Positions 18,167-27,875 are shown, numbered from the stretch's first letter. The stretch: 64,000 nucleotides of DNA from Nostoc sp. UHCC 0302 (GCF_038096175.1 NZ_CP151099.1:2792501-2856500); one strand, 5' to 3'. The notes: generated by a model not told the origin, from the sequence alone. Program-made: numbers and translations.

Positions 18167-18902
18167 AATTTACTCCTCTCTAATATAGAATTACGTTATT
18201 TGCTATGCTAAATTATTCCATCTTATAATTCGACTTGTTAATTCTTATGTTATGAATCAGCCTCATCAATAAGATGCTAACAGTCAATAACTCTTACTTG
18301 TATTTACTTCACCAGCTTTACTACAAACTGTACTTAACCCTATTTTGTCACTCTGGGAAAAGAAAAATCAAAGCCAAATTTTGAACTTTAGATAGAACGG
18401 GCATTTGAGCGTTTATTTTCTAACACAATGGCTGAAATCATGGTTCTTTGGTAAAAGTCTTATGCTATAAGCATTCCAAATTATTCTCCTCCGAAAGTGA
18501 TAAAAGAGGGTTAAGACTATAAAAAAGAGCATATTCGATCAAATGTAGAGAATATCTGTTAAGAAAACATCCACAAGATAGCAGCTATCCGTGACATAGT
18601 TATGACAGAGTTATGACCAAGTTATGGCATAAATGTGAGTTTATAAAACTACTATATTTAGCTGGTTTTACAGTAGTTTAGCTGGTTAAATATCTGTTTT
18701 ATAAATTTGATAAAAATTTAGTGGAATAGATTATAAACAATTTATCATCTTGACAGTTTTTTTCAAAGTATAAACTAAAACAAACTAACTAGTGTGAAAC
18801 TAATTGGTGTTTTTACCCATAAAACCAAATAGTGGAGAATAAACCTTGAATACTCTGGATTTTTCGCTATTAATATGGTTTAGCTCCTTGAGCGCTGGAT
18901 TT
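18167..18902. other. Long AT-rich spacer with a MITE
   Basis: About 735 bp. It contains MITE copy B (18335-18513) and, near its end, a possible transporter remnant (18846-18914). The remainder (18514-18845) is AT-rich with no coding frame; TTATGACCAAGTTATGGC and its neighbour TTATGACAGAGTTATGAC form a short direct repeat around 18600-18625. Confidence 0.5.
18335..18513. mobile_element. MITE family 2, copy B
   Basis: 179 bp with inverted ends TAACCCTATTTTGTCACTCT and AAGTGATAAAAGAGGGTTA, the same plan as 8417-8596 but more diverged. No coding capacity. Confidence 0.65.
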
Positions 18903-18914
18903 TTAGGAGCCTAG
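18846..18914 (+). pseudogene. Possible 5' remnant of a TSUP (TauE/SafE) transporter
   Basis: A 22-codon frame from TTG reads NTLDFSLLIWFSSLSAGFLGA and stops at TAG exactly where TSUP permeases would continue with a Gly-rich loop. The first hydrophobic helix and its final GFLGA resemble that family, but the piece is too short to be sure. Confidence 0.3.
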
Positions 18915-19325
18915 GTGATGTTTGGCTTTCATTTGGCTTTCATCTTTACCTTGCTTCACATCAATTAGGCTAAAGATTCCAATTGGAGAACCCATTGTAT
19001 GAATACTAGCAAGTTCAATACCATGCAATTGATCTTCTATACCCGATATTCCAAAGATGATGTCACGGATTTGCGTGACATCTTGATGCCCTGGGATATC
19101 TGGTGCATCCCAACGAGCAGCAAATAAAATATCGAATAAAATAATAGTACCCCAACTATGAGTAACTAAATGTAGACGGTCATTTGGTTGAAAGTTGTTA
19201 AGCCCAGAATAAGCATCTGACTTTAATAGCTTAACAACATTAGCACCGAGAAAACGACTGATATAAAGTGCAGCGTCTCCAGCCAATTGTAAAAGCTGTT
19301 TCTCCCGAAATTCTCGAAAGCACAT
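18903..19325 (-). pseudogene. Truncated lipase-like alpha/beta hydrolase
   Basis: 140 codons with HLVTHSWGTIILFD, a Ser-type nucleophile elbow, and GIELASIHTMGSPIG, both seen in lipase-like hydrolases. The N-terminal oxyanion region and the C-terminal His are missing. The frame continues upstream of the first ATG to about 19385 (VILAETELILTLQQSELWSQ), where it meets the hairpin repeat at 19406-19481. Both ends are therefore lost and it is probably a relic. Confidence 0.6.
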
Positions 19326-19414
19326 TTGTGACCATAACTCGGATTGTTGTAATGTAAGTATTAGTTCTGTTTCGGCGAGAATTACTCAAAGTTATAGCTG
19401 ATAAAGGCTATCAA

Positions 19415-19464
19415 GGTAAAAAACTCGAAAAGAACTAGTATCTTCTTTTTCAGAGTTTTTTACC
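19415..19464. terminator. Hairpin terminator-like repeat, copy A
   Basis: GGTAAAAAACTCG...CAGAGTTTTTTACC forms a long stem directly after the porin stop codon. The unit, including flanking CTATCAA and TGTGCTTTACCTT (19406-19481), recurs at 21970-22046. It may serve as a terminator for the lipoprotein-porin pair. Confidence 0.65.
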
Positions 19465-19479
19465 GACTGTGCTTTACCT

Positions 19480-21165
19480 TTAGAAAGTAAAAGTAGTTCT
19501 CAATGCACCAATGACAGCATCATTGTTATTACTGTTGTTATCGGGCGAAGTCAACCAAATAATTCCGGGGGTAACGGTAATATTGTCGCTCACTTTGTAC
19601 TGGTAGAAAGCTTCTAGATGATATGAATTATTCTTGTCTTTGCCGATTTGAGCGACACTTGAATTTGTCACATAAGGTTCCATGCCAACTACGATACCTG
19701 CTAGGTTCCCTTTTTTACCAAGGTCGGGGAATCCCAAAGTAACCGCCCAGTTCCAGATATCAAGAGTTCCCCGATTAATTCCACTTCCATTACTTGCCAG
19801 GATACGAGTGTTAGTGTAGCCAGCCCAGCCACCCAAGACAAATTTATCACTCAGTTGTAATGATGCTTCTGCACCATAAGCATTACTGGATACTGGTAGA
19901 TCAGAACCAGAAAATGGAGCTAAATCATTTGGTAAATTGGGATTATTCAGTAAAGCTGAACGCAGGTTAGCACGGTTACTACCTGTACTACCATTGGCTG
20001 TGAAATCATTGTTGTAAGAATTAGCGTAAGTCAAACCAAGGGTGAATTTCTCACTAGGTTTGACCGTTAACTGTGCTATGGCTCCATAAGGGCCGTTGAA
20101 TAAACCACTTTTATTTTGAGGATTAGCAGGATCATTAGCTAAATACCCCAAACTTAGTTCCAGATTCTTGCTCAACTGGTGCTGGATTCCTAAACCAGTA
20201 CCATTAACTAGATAGTAAATAGGGTTACGAGTCCCAAAATGAGAAAGAGCGCCGCTACCACCATCTCCATCTAAGTAGGGGTTTACTGTATTAGTAAAAT
20301 CATCGGCTGCACCTGCATTTGCTTCAACAAAGACATTTGTTTTCTTGGTGAGAGGGAACTGATACAACAGCGCGTCTACCCCAACATCATTTTTGTTGTC
20401 ATTAGCAAAAGTTCCACCAGCAAACCGTAAGTCACCTTCTGGTGTAAATGTAGAGTTTCCAGAAAAGGCATTTAGGTTTGTGGCTTGCAGTCGAGTTCTG
20501 AGTAAATCTTTGCCTGTAAAGCTGGTATCAAAGTTGAGGCGGATGCGATCGCCTAAAATAGTATTTCGATTGATTTTTTCTCCCCTGGCATTATCTCCTG
20601 ACACAATTCCTGCTACTGCAAAAATAGCTTCACCATTGAGTTTGGTTGTGGTAGAAAACTGATTGGCTTCTAGTTCGGTAGTGCGTGATTCCAGCGCATC
20701 CACTCGACCGCGTAAGGTAGCCAGTTCTGCGGTAAATTCCTCTTGCAATTTTTGTAATGTGGCTAAATCTTCTTTCTTAACCAAATTATTAGTTGAGGTA
20801 GCAATGAGTTCATTGATGCGTTCCAGACAAGCATTCAAACCCGCCGCAAATTCATATCGCGTCATCGCTCGATTACCGCGATATGTACCATTGGGATATC
20901 CAGCAATACAGCCGTAACGTTCTACTAATGATTGCAACGCTTGAAATGCCCAATCAGTGGGCTGCACATCTGATAATTGAGATACGGAGGTGACTTGCGC
21001 TACAGCATCAGTAGAATCTAGAGATTGCTCGGTTTGGTTACTTTCAGATTTTGATGTAGTGTTATTTCCAGGAGATGCGATCGCCAGTCTACTATAACCA
21101 AAAACTGAGGCAACAAGCACAATTAATGGAGCCTGCCGAAGAAAACTCCAGATAGCTTTTGACAT
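19480..21165 (-). CDS. Cyanobacterial iron-uptake/SLH porin
   Basis: 561 aa outer-membrane protein. Signal peptide (about 1-30), an SLH domain (about 63-115: DVQPTDWAFQALQSLVERYG, NRAMTRYEFAAGLNACL), a coiled coil (about 118-165) spanning the periplasm, then an OprB-like beta-barrel to the C-terminal Phe (ALRTTFTF). This is the Slr1841/Slr1908 porin type, which anchors to peptidoglycan and lets inorganic ions, including iron, pass. AAGGAA precedes the ATG. It lies 76 bp downstream of the DUF4363 lipoprotein gene, probably co-transcribed. Confidence 0.9.
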   Translation of the reverse strand: MSKAIWSFLRQAPLIVLVASVFGYSRLAIASPGNNTTSKSESNQTEQSLDSTDAVAQVTSVSQLSDVQPTDWAFQALQSLVERYGCIAGYPNGTYRGNRAMTRYEFAAGLNACLERINELIATSTNNLVKKEDLATLQKLQEEFTAELATLRGRVDALESRTTELEANQFSTTTKLNGEAIFAVAGIVSGDNARGEKINRNTILGDRIRLNFDTSFTGKDLLRTRLQATNLNAFSGNSTFTPEGDLRFAGGTFANDNKNDVGVDALLYQFPLTKKTNVFVEANAGAADDFTNTVNPYLDGDGGSGALSHFGTRNPIYYLVNGTGLGIQHQLSKNLELSLGYLANDPANPQNKSGLFNGPYGAIAQLTVKPSEKFTLGLTYANSYNNDFTANGSTGSNRANLRSALLNNPNLPNDLAPFSGSDLPVSSNAYGAEASLQLSDKFVLGGWAGYTNTRILASNGSGINRGTLDIWNWAVTLGFPDLGKKGNLAGIVVGMEPYVTNSSVAQIGKDKNNSYHLEAFYQYKVSDNITVTPGIIWLTSPDNNSNNNDAVIGALRTTFTF

Positions 21166-21241
21166 TTTTATTCCTTAGACAAAATAATTAATCAGGACTA
21201 GGACGCTAGCCAACAAATACTCAGTCTATGTTATTTGGCTC

Positions 21242-21736
21242 TTAAGGCTTGGCAACACTCGTGATATTCTTCTGAAGAACCTCTAAGGCTGTTAACATTT
21301 TCTGTTTATTTGGTGCAGAGGCTTTAAGCCCTGCCTTGATCTCATCGGATTTATCTTCAATTTCTTTGTAGGCATTGGGAGATTTAACTTTGACTCCATC
21401 CTCAACCTTTGACCAGAAATCCTCAAATTTCTCAAATTCCCCTTTAGCTTTGGTAAAATTTCCTGCTTCAACTGCCGCCTTAGTATTGGTAACAACACCC
21501 TGTAGACCTTGAAATTCGGTTGTTGCAGTGGGAGTGGCAGTTGTTTGAGTGTTGGTTGTCCCAGTGGGACTAGCAGATGTTTCAGCGCTGGTTGTTAGAG
21601 TGGGACTAGCTGCTGTTTCGGAGATAGAACTGCCAGCAGGTGATGTCTGTGCAGTAGGTTGTTCCCCATTGTTGCATCCAACCAAAGCCATCAGGCTGAT
21701 TAAAGCAACTATCAGTGCTGGATTAAAACGATTCAT
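21242..21736 (-). CDS. DUF4363-type lipoprotein
   Basis: 164 aa. The lipobox LMALVGC places the lipidated Cys at residue 21. A Thr/Ser/Pro-rich linker (about 25-75: TSPAGSS..., TTATPTATTEFQ) follows, then a helical domain (about 76-164: AAVEAGNFTKAKGEFEKFED, then KSPNAYKEIEDKSDEIKAGL) typical of DUF4363. The function is unknown; such proteins often sit beside membrane or metal-related genes. GAGGAG precedes the ATG. It is the first gene of the unit with the porin. Confidence 0.8.
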   Translation of the reverse strand: MNRFNPALIVALISLMALVGCNNGEQPTAQTSPAGSSISETAASPTLTTSAETSASPTGTTNTQTTATPTATTEFQGLQGVVTNTKAAVEAGNFTKAKGEFEKFEDFWSKVEDGVKVKSPNAYKEIEDKSDEIKAGLKASAPNKQKMLTALEVLQKNITSVAKP

Positions 21737-22194
21737 TATAAACTCCTCATCAAAACTCGTTTTTGTAGACTAGTCTAGCCTTGCAGAACTAACTATCCAG
21801 TTGAAGAGGGTTAAAAGGCCTCTGAAATAGACTTTTTTCCCAAATACCGAATAGCACTGTGTCTTCTCAAGGCTTTTGAGAACGGTGATCTAGAAAATAA
21901 CTCGTGTTCAGATATCGCACTCACTATGAACAAAAATATTAGGTGATATTTCTGTCATTCAAATATTAAAGCTATCAAGGTAAAAAACTCGGAAAGAACT
22001 AATATTTTCTCTTTCCGAGTTTTTTACCTGTTGTGCTTTACCTTAAGAACAGAGTCTATAAAAACTCCTCACACCAATTGCTTACTTCGAGTCTTGCCAA
22101 AGAAGACTCGATTTTTCTCATCTAATTTGTATTTCAGGTGATATCGAGCCTACATTAAATTGGAAGAAAGTTTCTACTGTTTTGGAGAACTACC
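21737..22194. other. Divergent spacer with a repeat hairpin
   Basis: 458 bp between the lipoprotein (minus) and the PepSY-type gene (plus). It must hold both promoters; the only structure I can support is the hairpin at 21979-22028. Confidence 0.5.
21979..22028. terminator. Hairpin terminator-like repeat, copy B
   Basis: GGTAAAAAACTCGGAAAGA pairs with TCTTTCCGAGTTTTTTACC almost perfectly. It is the second copy of the unit at 19406-19481 and lies upstream of the lipoprotein gene, where a terminator for that operon makes no sense; it could be a dispersed repeat with terminator-like shape. Confidence 0.6.
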
Positions 22195-22479
22195 ATGAAA
22201 CGTTCATTTCGTAAGTATCATCGTATCCTTGGCATCATCATATCTCTGCCACTTGTGTTAACTGTACTGACTGGGATGTTAACAACATTTGTTCGCGAGT
22301 GGTCTATGAGTATAGGAGTTCCAGCTAGCTTCTTCTTAAGTATCCATACAGGCGAAATCTTTCATCTTGAAGGAATCTACCCAATTTTGAACGGATTAGG
22401 ACTTCTGGGATTGTTGGTGACAGGATTAAGTATGTCTGGTTTATTTGGTAAAAGGACTCGGCAAAACCCCAACAATTAA
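22195..22479 (+). CDS. Small PepSY-associated membrane protein
   Basis: 94 aa with an N-terminal KRSFRKYHRILGIIISLPL helix, a second segment around IGVPASFFLSIHTGEIFHLE and a C-terminal helix (LNGLGLLGLLVTGLSMSGLF). This is the PepSY_TM arrangement of small cyanobacterial membrane proteins that accompany RppA/RppB-like genes. It ends one base before the 3' end of the convergent kinase gene. Function unknown; possibly redox or metal related. Confidence 0.75.
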   Translation: MKRSFRKYHRILGIIISLPLVLTVLTGMLTTFVREWSMSIGVPASFFLSIHTGEIFHLEGIYPILNGLGLLGLLVTGLSMSGLFGKRTRQNPNN

Positions 22480-22480
22480 A

Positions 22481-23773
22481 CTAAGAAGCTAATGGCAAAC
22501 GTACTTGAAAGCAGCTACCAACACCGACTTCACTGGTGACAGTAATATCTCCTCCATGAGTTCTAGCGATCGCATCGGCAATAGCTAATCCCAAACCTAA
22601 GCCTCCCTCTCGCTGGCTTCTAGCCTGATCTGCCCTCCAAAAGCGATTAAAAATTAACGGAAGGTGTTCTGGAGCAATACCAATACCAGTATCCTGAACA
22701 TTTATTGCTACCAGCCGCTCAAGTTGAACCAGAGAAACTATCACGGTTCCTCCTTTCGGGGTATAATACAAGGCATTTTGCAACAGATTAGAAAATAATC
22801 GCTTTAGTTGAATAGCTTCACCTTTAATGAAAACTTCGCTTGATATTTTTGACTTCAGAGTAATTTCCTTAGAGACTGCTTGCGGTTCCCAAAAATCCAC
22901 CAAATCCTCTAATAGTTCATCTAAAGGAATACTTATCCATTCAATCACTTGAGGACTCGTTACTGCATCAGTTCGAGCTAATAAAAGTAAATCTTCTACT
23001 AATTGAGTCATTTGATTAGTTGCTGATGATATTGCTTCCAATTTATTCACATTAGCTGGATGAACTCGCTCTGGATAATTCATGATCACTTCAACAGAAG
23101 TTTTAATTATTGTTAAAGGACTACGTAACTCATGGGAAGCATCGGCAGTAAACTGTTTTAATTGCTGAATATTTTGCTCAATAGGCTGTAAAGATTGTCT
23201 TGTTAGCCACCAACCACCAAAAGCACTAAGAATTATTACGATCAGCCCTCCTAACTCAAATCCCCATAAAAGTCTGTCAAGTTCTTCTTCTAGTTCTTCT
23301 GTAGATTCACTAACTCGCACATAGCCTTCAAGTTCTTTTCCCACACTTAAACTATGCAGATAAACAGGAATAGTAATACTACGAATTTTTTGGTATTGGC
23401 TGACGTTAAAATTAGCAGTAAATGACATCCGAGAAATAGTGTTTCCCGCTTTTGCTAACAGCCGACCATTAACATCAAACCATTCTACTCCTTGATGATT
23501 TTCACGTAAATCTTGCCAAGGAATATCTAAATCTCCATCATTATCATTATCTAAAACTCGAGGAATTCTAGTATTAATTGCTTTTTTGTCTACTGGTGCT
23601 GCTATTAAGTTGTGAGAAGCTGCATTTGCTAAATTTATGATTTCGCTATCTATTTTTTGGTAGAGATTGTAGGATAAAAAATGGTAGACAAATGTAGTAG
23701 AAGTACCCCAAATTGTTACCATTACACCTAAGTATGAAAATAAAAGCCGCCTGCCTAAAGCCTGAAACATCAA
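22481..23773 (-). CDS. rppB: Sensor histidine kinase, RppB-like
   Basis: 430 aa. Two membrane helices (about 10-32, 172-192) enclose a periplasmic sensor of about 140 residues; then HAMP-like linker, H-box FTADASHELRSPLT (His214), N-box QLKRLFSNLLQNALYYT, and G-boxes DTGIGIAPE and GGLGLGLAIADAIARTHGG. The sensor contains DNDNDGDLD (75-83), an EF-hand-like acidic stretch. RppB-type kinases (also called NrsS or Hik30) respond to redox or nickel. It follows rppA by one base. Gene name by similarity only. Confidence 0.85.
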   Translation of the reverse strand: MMFQALGRRLLFSYLGVMVTIWGTSTTFVYHFLSYNLYQKIDSEIINLANAASHNLIAAPVDKKAINTRIPRVLDNDNDGDLDIPWQDLRENHQGVEWFDVNGRLLAKAGNTISRMSFTANFNVSQYQKIRSITIPVYLHSLSVGKELEGYVRVSESTEELEEELDRLLWGFELGGLIVIILSAFGGWWLTRQSLQPIEQNIQQLKQFTADASHELRSPLTIIKTSVEVIMNYPERVHPANVNKLEAISSATNQMTQLVEDLLLLARTDAVTSPQVIEWISIPLDELLEDLVDFWEPQAVSKEITLKSKISSEVFIKGEAIQLKRLFSNLLQNALYYTPKGGTVIVSLVQLERLVAINVQDTGIGIAPEHLPLIFNRFWRADQARSQREGGLGLGLAIADAIARTHGGDITVTSEVGVGSCFQVRLPLAS

Positions 23774-23774
23774 T

Positions 23775-24452
23775 TTAAAAAGTTTGTTTTAGTCGGTAGC
23801 CTAAACCATATACTGTCTCAATAAAATCAACACTAGCTCCAGCTGATTTTAATTTTTGTCTTAAACTTCGAATGTGAACTTTTATTGTTTCTTCTCCTGG
23901 TGGCTCTTCAAAAGACCAAAGGTGTTCCAGAATCTCGTTGCGATTAAATACTTGATGGCTGTGACGTAAAAACAATTCCAAAATCCTATATTCTTTGGGA
24001 GTCAGATGTACTAGTTGTCCATTATATTTAACTTCATAAATACTTGGATCTAAACGCAAGTTTTCCCACTCAAATACAGGAGGTAAAATAGTAATTATCC
24101 GCCTGAGTAAAGCCCGAATGCGAGCCATTAGTTCTTGTAAATCAAAGGGTTTGACAACATAATCATCTGCTCCGGCATCTAACCCAATTACAATATCGGT
24201 ACTAGTGTCTTTTGCGGTTAGCAACAGAATAGGTATAGAGTAGCCCTCAAGTCGTAGTTGCCGACACAAAGTTATGCCATCCAGCTTTGGTAACATCAAA
24301 TCTAACACTATTAAGTCATAAGGAAAGGCTTTAGCAAATTCCAATCCCTCTTGACCATCATTTGCAATATCAACAAGATAATTTTGATCAATTAGTACTT
24401 CTGCAAGTGCTTTTGCAATCCGATATTCATCTTCTACTAAAAGAATTTTCAT
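23775..24452 (-). CDS. rppA: OmpR-type response regulator, RppA-like
   Basis: 225 aa. Receiver (LLVEDEYR; phospho-acceptor Asp51 in LIVLDLMLPKLDG; Lys in DDYVVKPFD) and a winged-helix DNA-binding domain (LTPKEYRILELFLRHSHQVF; EETIKVHIRSLRQKLKSAG). Upstream of and almost overlapping rppB. RppA/RppB pairs regulate photosynthesis, pigment or metal-export genes in cyanobacteria; the targets here are unknown. Confidence 0.87.
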   Translation of the reverse strand: MKILLVEDEYRIAKALAEVLIDQNYLVDIANDGQEGLEFAKAFPYDLIVLDLMLPKLDGITLCRQLRLEGYSIPILLLTAKDTSTDIVIGLDAGADDYVVKPFDLQELMARIRALLRRIITILPPVFEWENLRLDPSIYEVKYNGQLVHLTPKEYRILELFLRHSHQVFNRNEILEHLWSFEEPPGEETIKVHIRSLRQKLKSAGASVDFIETVYGLGYRLKQTF

Positions 24453-24661
24453 AACAGGTTTATCCGATTAGCACTAACACTACTCTAAATGATATCCATA
24501 CATCAGCAAATGGGAAGTATCTGCCCGCAGTGTATCAACCACGAATAAAATTATTTTTTTAACATCTTTCTCCAAGAGCATCGACCTAGCAAGAAGGTTA
24601 ATCCCTGCATTAATAATATCATCCATTTATTTTAATATTTGTATAGAAGTCGCAACTAACT

Positions 24662-25750
24662 GTGGTGGGAGATGTCTTGGGTGGTTGGTGGTTAAGTTTC
24701 GCAGTACCTCTTCGGAATGCCCCAAGCTCAAGATTGCTGAATTCTGTATTTCGGTTGGGTAATACATTATATATAGCAGTTAGAAGCTGGCTAGAAATAA
24801 ATTTTGCTTTAACTGAAGTTGTTTATGTAGTTATAGACAAGACTAACTGGGGACGTATTAATTTATTAATGATTAGCGTGGTTTGGGTGTATAGGTCTAT
24901 TCCAATATATTTTGAGTTATTAGACAAGTTAGGCTCAAGTAATTTTGATGAACAAGAAGCAGTATTTAAAAAAGCATTACCAATTTTTAAGAATTATAAA
25001 ACTGTAGTGTTAGGAGACCGGGAATTTTGTTCGATAAAGTTGACTAACTGGCTCACAGAGCAGAAAGTCTACTTCTGTTTACGTATAAAAAAAGATGCTT
25101 TTCTAGAAATAGAACCAGAAATTTGGCTCCAATTAAAAAATTCAGGTTTATCCCTTGGTATTTCATTCTTTTATCAAGGTGTTAAATATACAAGGACTAC
25201 AGGATTTATTAGTTTTAATCTTGCTGGTAAATGGAAACGGAAATGTTTTGGAGTTGCGCCGGAGGAGGGCTGGTTTATCCTAACTAATTTAGATAATTTA
25301 GATTCAGCTATTAAGGCTTATAAACAGCGTTTTGATATTGAAGAGATGTTTAGAGATTTTAAAAGCGGTGGTTATAACTTAGAAGATACTAATGTATCAG
25401 GACAAAGGCTAATTTCCTTAATATTATTAATCTCACTTGCATATACGGCTGCAACAATATCCGGACAAAAGATTAAACGCATGGGTGTTCAAAAATATGT
25501 CGGTAGAATTAAAGAATCTGAACGAACAATTCGCCGTCATAGCAGTTTTTATATTGGATTATATGGTGAGACAGCGCTGCGGGAGGGTTTCCCTCCGCAG
25601 GCGACTGCGAACCCGAAGGGGTCTAACTGGGTCGGTTTCATGGAAAATTCTTATGAATTGGTGGCTGAGTTAATGACACTAGCTCCTAATAAGCGTAAGT
25701 ATTATCAACAAGGAGAAAGAGCTATGAGGCTTATTCTATCTGTATCCTAG
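24662..25750 (+). pseudogene. IS4-type transposase, 5'-truncated
   Basis: About 360 codons. The DDE core is readable: VVIDKTNWGR (Asp), VVLGDREFCS (Asp) and the YREK-like motif YKQRFDIEEMFRDFKSGGYNLED (Glu). The N-terminal DNA-binding part is missing; the first about 20 codons (MVGDVLGGWWLSFAVPL) do not look like transposase. A dispersed palindromic repeat (25571-25622) is inserted in frame near the C-terminus (ALREGFPPQATANPKG). No matching element ends were found, so it is a relic. Confidence 0.75.
25571..25622. repeat. Nostoc-type repeat inside a transposase frame
   Basis: GCGCTGCGGGAGGG...CCCTCCGCAGGCG folds on itself and ends GAACCCGAAGGGG. Its length keeps the reading frame open and adds about 17 foreign residues to the transposase. 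Confidence 0.6.
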
Positions 25751-25785
25751 CCCTTTTTGTCCCCCCGCAAGCCATACCTGACACT

Positions 25786-25875
25786 ATGGAGAACCAGAAA
25801 GAATACCCTCCTAAAGCTTACCTCAGATTGACCAAACCCCGGCACGAATTACGCAAACAATTACAGACTGCTTAA
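25786..25875 (+). other. 29-codon frame of unknown status
   Basis: ATG-initiated MENQKEYPPKAYLRLTKPRH... ends at TAA 25873-25875. It is basic, with no hydrophobic part and no ribosome binding site. Probably a remnant left of the insertion sequence; shown only because it is the sole frame in this spacer. Confidence 0.15.
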
Positions 25876-25890
25876 TTGATAAGCATTTCC

Positions 25891-25909
25891 GCTTTTCTTA
25901 GTGCCATTC
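25891..25909. repeat. Solo terminal repeat of MITE family 1
   Basis: GCTTTTCTTAGTGCCATTC is the end sequence of the 5250-5442 and 9615-9818 elements, here without the other end. It marks a decayed or partly deleted element beside the IS4-type relic. Confidence 0.55.
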
Positions 25910-25999
25910 GGTTATAGTGTATGCGATCGCGTTGCTATAAAATGGATAAAATCGAGCTTATAAAATAATTCGGGAATCTCTAGCTTGTAATTTTGTCTT

Positions 26000-27829
26000 T
26001 TAAGCTGTAATTTCATGATTTATAAGTCGGTTCATACTTCTTTGCAACAGTTCTTTGACAATATATTGGCCAATTTCATGAGTCACTGGTATCATCAAAA
26101 TTTGGGCAACTGCTCGCGCTAGTTGTATGGAGTCAAATCCTGGCGATTTTTGCAATAGTATCCAAATACGTTTAAGGTATTCTAGCGTCTCTAAATCAAT
26201 ATTTACTACTAAATCTTGGTGATGATAATTCATATGCATCCCAAAAATAACTGGTGTTTTAGATAGCAAGATTTCGCCAAAAGCATCTAAGATTTTGAGT
26301 AGCTCATCCGCCAGACGGATGCGAACAAACTTCCCTTGATCTGATAGTAAATAACTAACACCCTGTTCTAATGTTCTACTGAAGTTAAAATCTTTAGTAC
26401 TACTAAAGTTTATTAATACTGTTTCTAGACGATTCCACCGAAAACTACCATTTTTAAAGAGTAGATTATTAAAAGTCGGTTGTAATTGTGGGGCTGGATC
26501 AGTTAAAAGGCGTTTGAGAACGTAAGGATATGCAGAAACTAAAACTTTAAAGTCCGGGTCTATACTGATTGCAATTCCCTCTAATGCTACCAACGAACGA
26601 ATAATTAGTGCATAGTACGCTGGTACTTGAAAAGAATACTGGTACATTAAGTCTGAAAGCTGTTGAATAATTACCTGAAAGTTTAATTGAGCAACGCTAG
26701 ATGTAAGCGCATCATTAAACAGCCTTGTTAATGCGGCACCGATAGGAGTTACGTTTGCATCAGGAGGTAAAAACTCCAATTCTATATAGTCTTGTACCAG
26801 TGCTGAAAAGTCTCGATTGACAATGTGAATAACAGCGTTAATCAAGGCATACCTTTGATCAGGCTTGATTTCGCTCATCATACCAAAGTCTAAATAAGCT
26901 AGCTTGCCATTTTTCATTACCAGCAAATTACCTGGATGAGGATCGGCATGAAAAAAACCATGTTCTAGCAATTGCCTGAGAGTACACTGTATTCCAACTT
27001 CAATTATAGAACGAGCATCAATTCCCTGAGACTGAATCTCGGCTGGGTGAGTTAACTTGGTTCCCTTAATCCACTCCATCGTTAAAACGCGGCGATTAGT
27101 ATATTTCCAATAGATTAGGGGTACATGAATATCAATCAGCGAACCATAAAGACTAGCAAACTGTTCTGCATTTTTTCCTTCTTGGATATAGTCCATCTCT
27201 TCAAATAGACGAGTAGCAAATTCATCTAAGATGGCAACTAAATTAGTGCGAATTTTCTGGTATCGCTTTTGTAAGATAATGGCCAGACTCCGCAAGATAT
27301 ATATATCTAGAGCAATTTTTTCTGCAAGATCAGGTCTTTGAACTTTAACAGCAACTATCTCTCCTGTGTGTAATCGGCCTTGATAAACTTGCCCTAGAGA
27401 AGCGGCGGCGATCGGTTCAGCAGATAATTCTGCATAAATTTGGTCTGGAGTTTCCCCTAATTCTTCTTGAATAAATTTGTATGCTAGTTCGTTAGAAAAA
27501 GCAGGCAACTGATCTTGAAGCTTAACAAGTTCATCTATATAGGCTGAGGGCAGTAAATCAGGGCGAGTAGACAGTGCTTGACCAACCTTAATGTAGGCGG
27601 GGCCAAGGTGAGTGGCAATTTCTCGCAGTTGAATGGCTTGACGCTGCTGCTTTTGTGTGGACTGTCCTGTTTTGCGGTTCCACCACCATTTAACAGTAAA
27701 GTCAAGTATGGGAAGTACAATTTGCAGCCACCGCTTGAAGACTTGCATTTTACGATCGCGGTATTTTTGAGCGATAGCTTCTGGGTCATAGCGGAGAGGT
27801 TTTTCTAATGGAATTGTGACTTTACTCAT
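26000..27829 (-). CDS. ABC1/AarF/UbiB-family atypical kinase
   Basis: 609 aa from ATG 27829 (MSKVTIPLEKPLRYDPEAIA, a start shared by relatives); the frame is open to 27901, but that stretch overlaps a SulP remnant. The family motifs are all present: KxGQ (AYIKVGQALSTRPDLLP), the Ala-rich loop AAASLGQVYQG in place of the P-loop, the Lys in VAVKVQRP, catalytic HADPHPGNLL and metal-binding YLDFGMM. The C-terminal part has two weak hydrophobic segments. ABC1 proteins support quinone or prenyl-lipid metabolism and membrane lipid stress responses in cyanobacteria and plastids. Confidence 0.88.
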   Translation of the reverse strand: MSKVTIPLEKPLRYDPEAIAQKYRDRKMQVFKRWLQIVLPILDFTVKWWWNRKTGQSTQKQQRQAIQLREIATHLGPAYIKVGQALSTRPDLLPSAYIDELVKLQDQLPAFSNELAYKFIQEELGETPDQIYAELSAEPIAAASLGQVYQGRLHTGEIVAVKVQRPDLAEKIALDIYILRSLAIILQKRYQKIRTNLVAILDEFATRLFEEMDYIQEGKNAEQFASLYGSLIDIHVPLIYWKYTNRRVLTMEWIKGTKLTHPAEIQSQGIDARSIIEVGIQCTLRQLLEHGFFHADPHPGNLLVMKNGKLAYLDFGMMSEIKPDQRYALINAVIHIVNRDFSALVQDYIELEFLPPDANVTPIGAALTRLFNDALTSSVAQLNFQVIIQQLSDLMYQYSFQVPAYYALIIRSLVALEGIAISIDPDFKVLVSAYPYVLKRLLTDPAPQLQPTFNNLLFKNGSFRWNRLETVLINFSSTKDFNFSRTLEQGVSYLLSDQGKFVRIRLADELLKILDAFGEILLSKTPVIFGMHMNYHHQDLVVNIDLETLEYLKRIWILLQKSPGFDSIQLARAVAQILMIPVTHEIGQYIVKELLQRSMNRLINHEITA

Positions 27830-27875
27830 TTTTTCAGTAGTTATAACCAAACTTCTAGCCAAACAATCTGTCATC

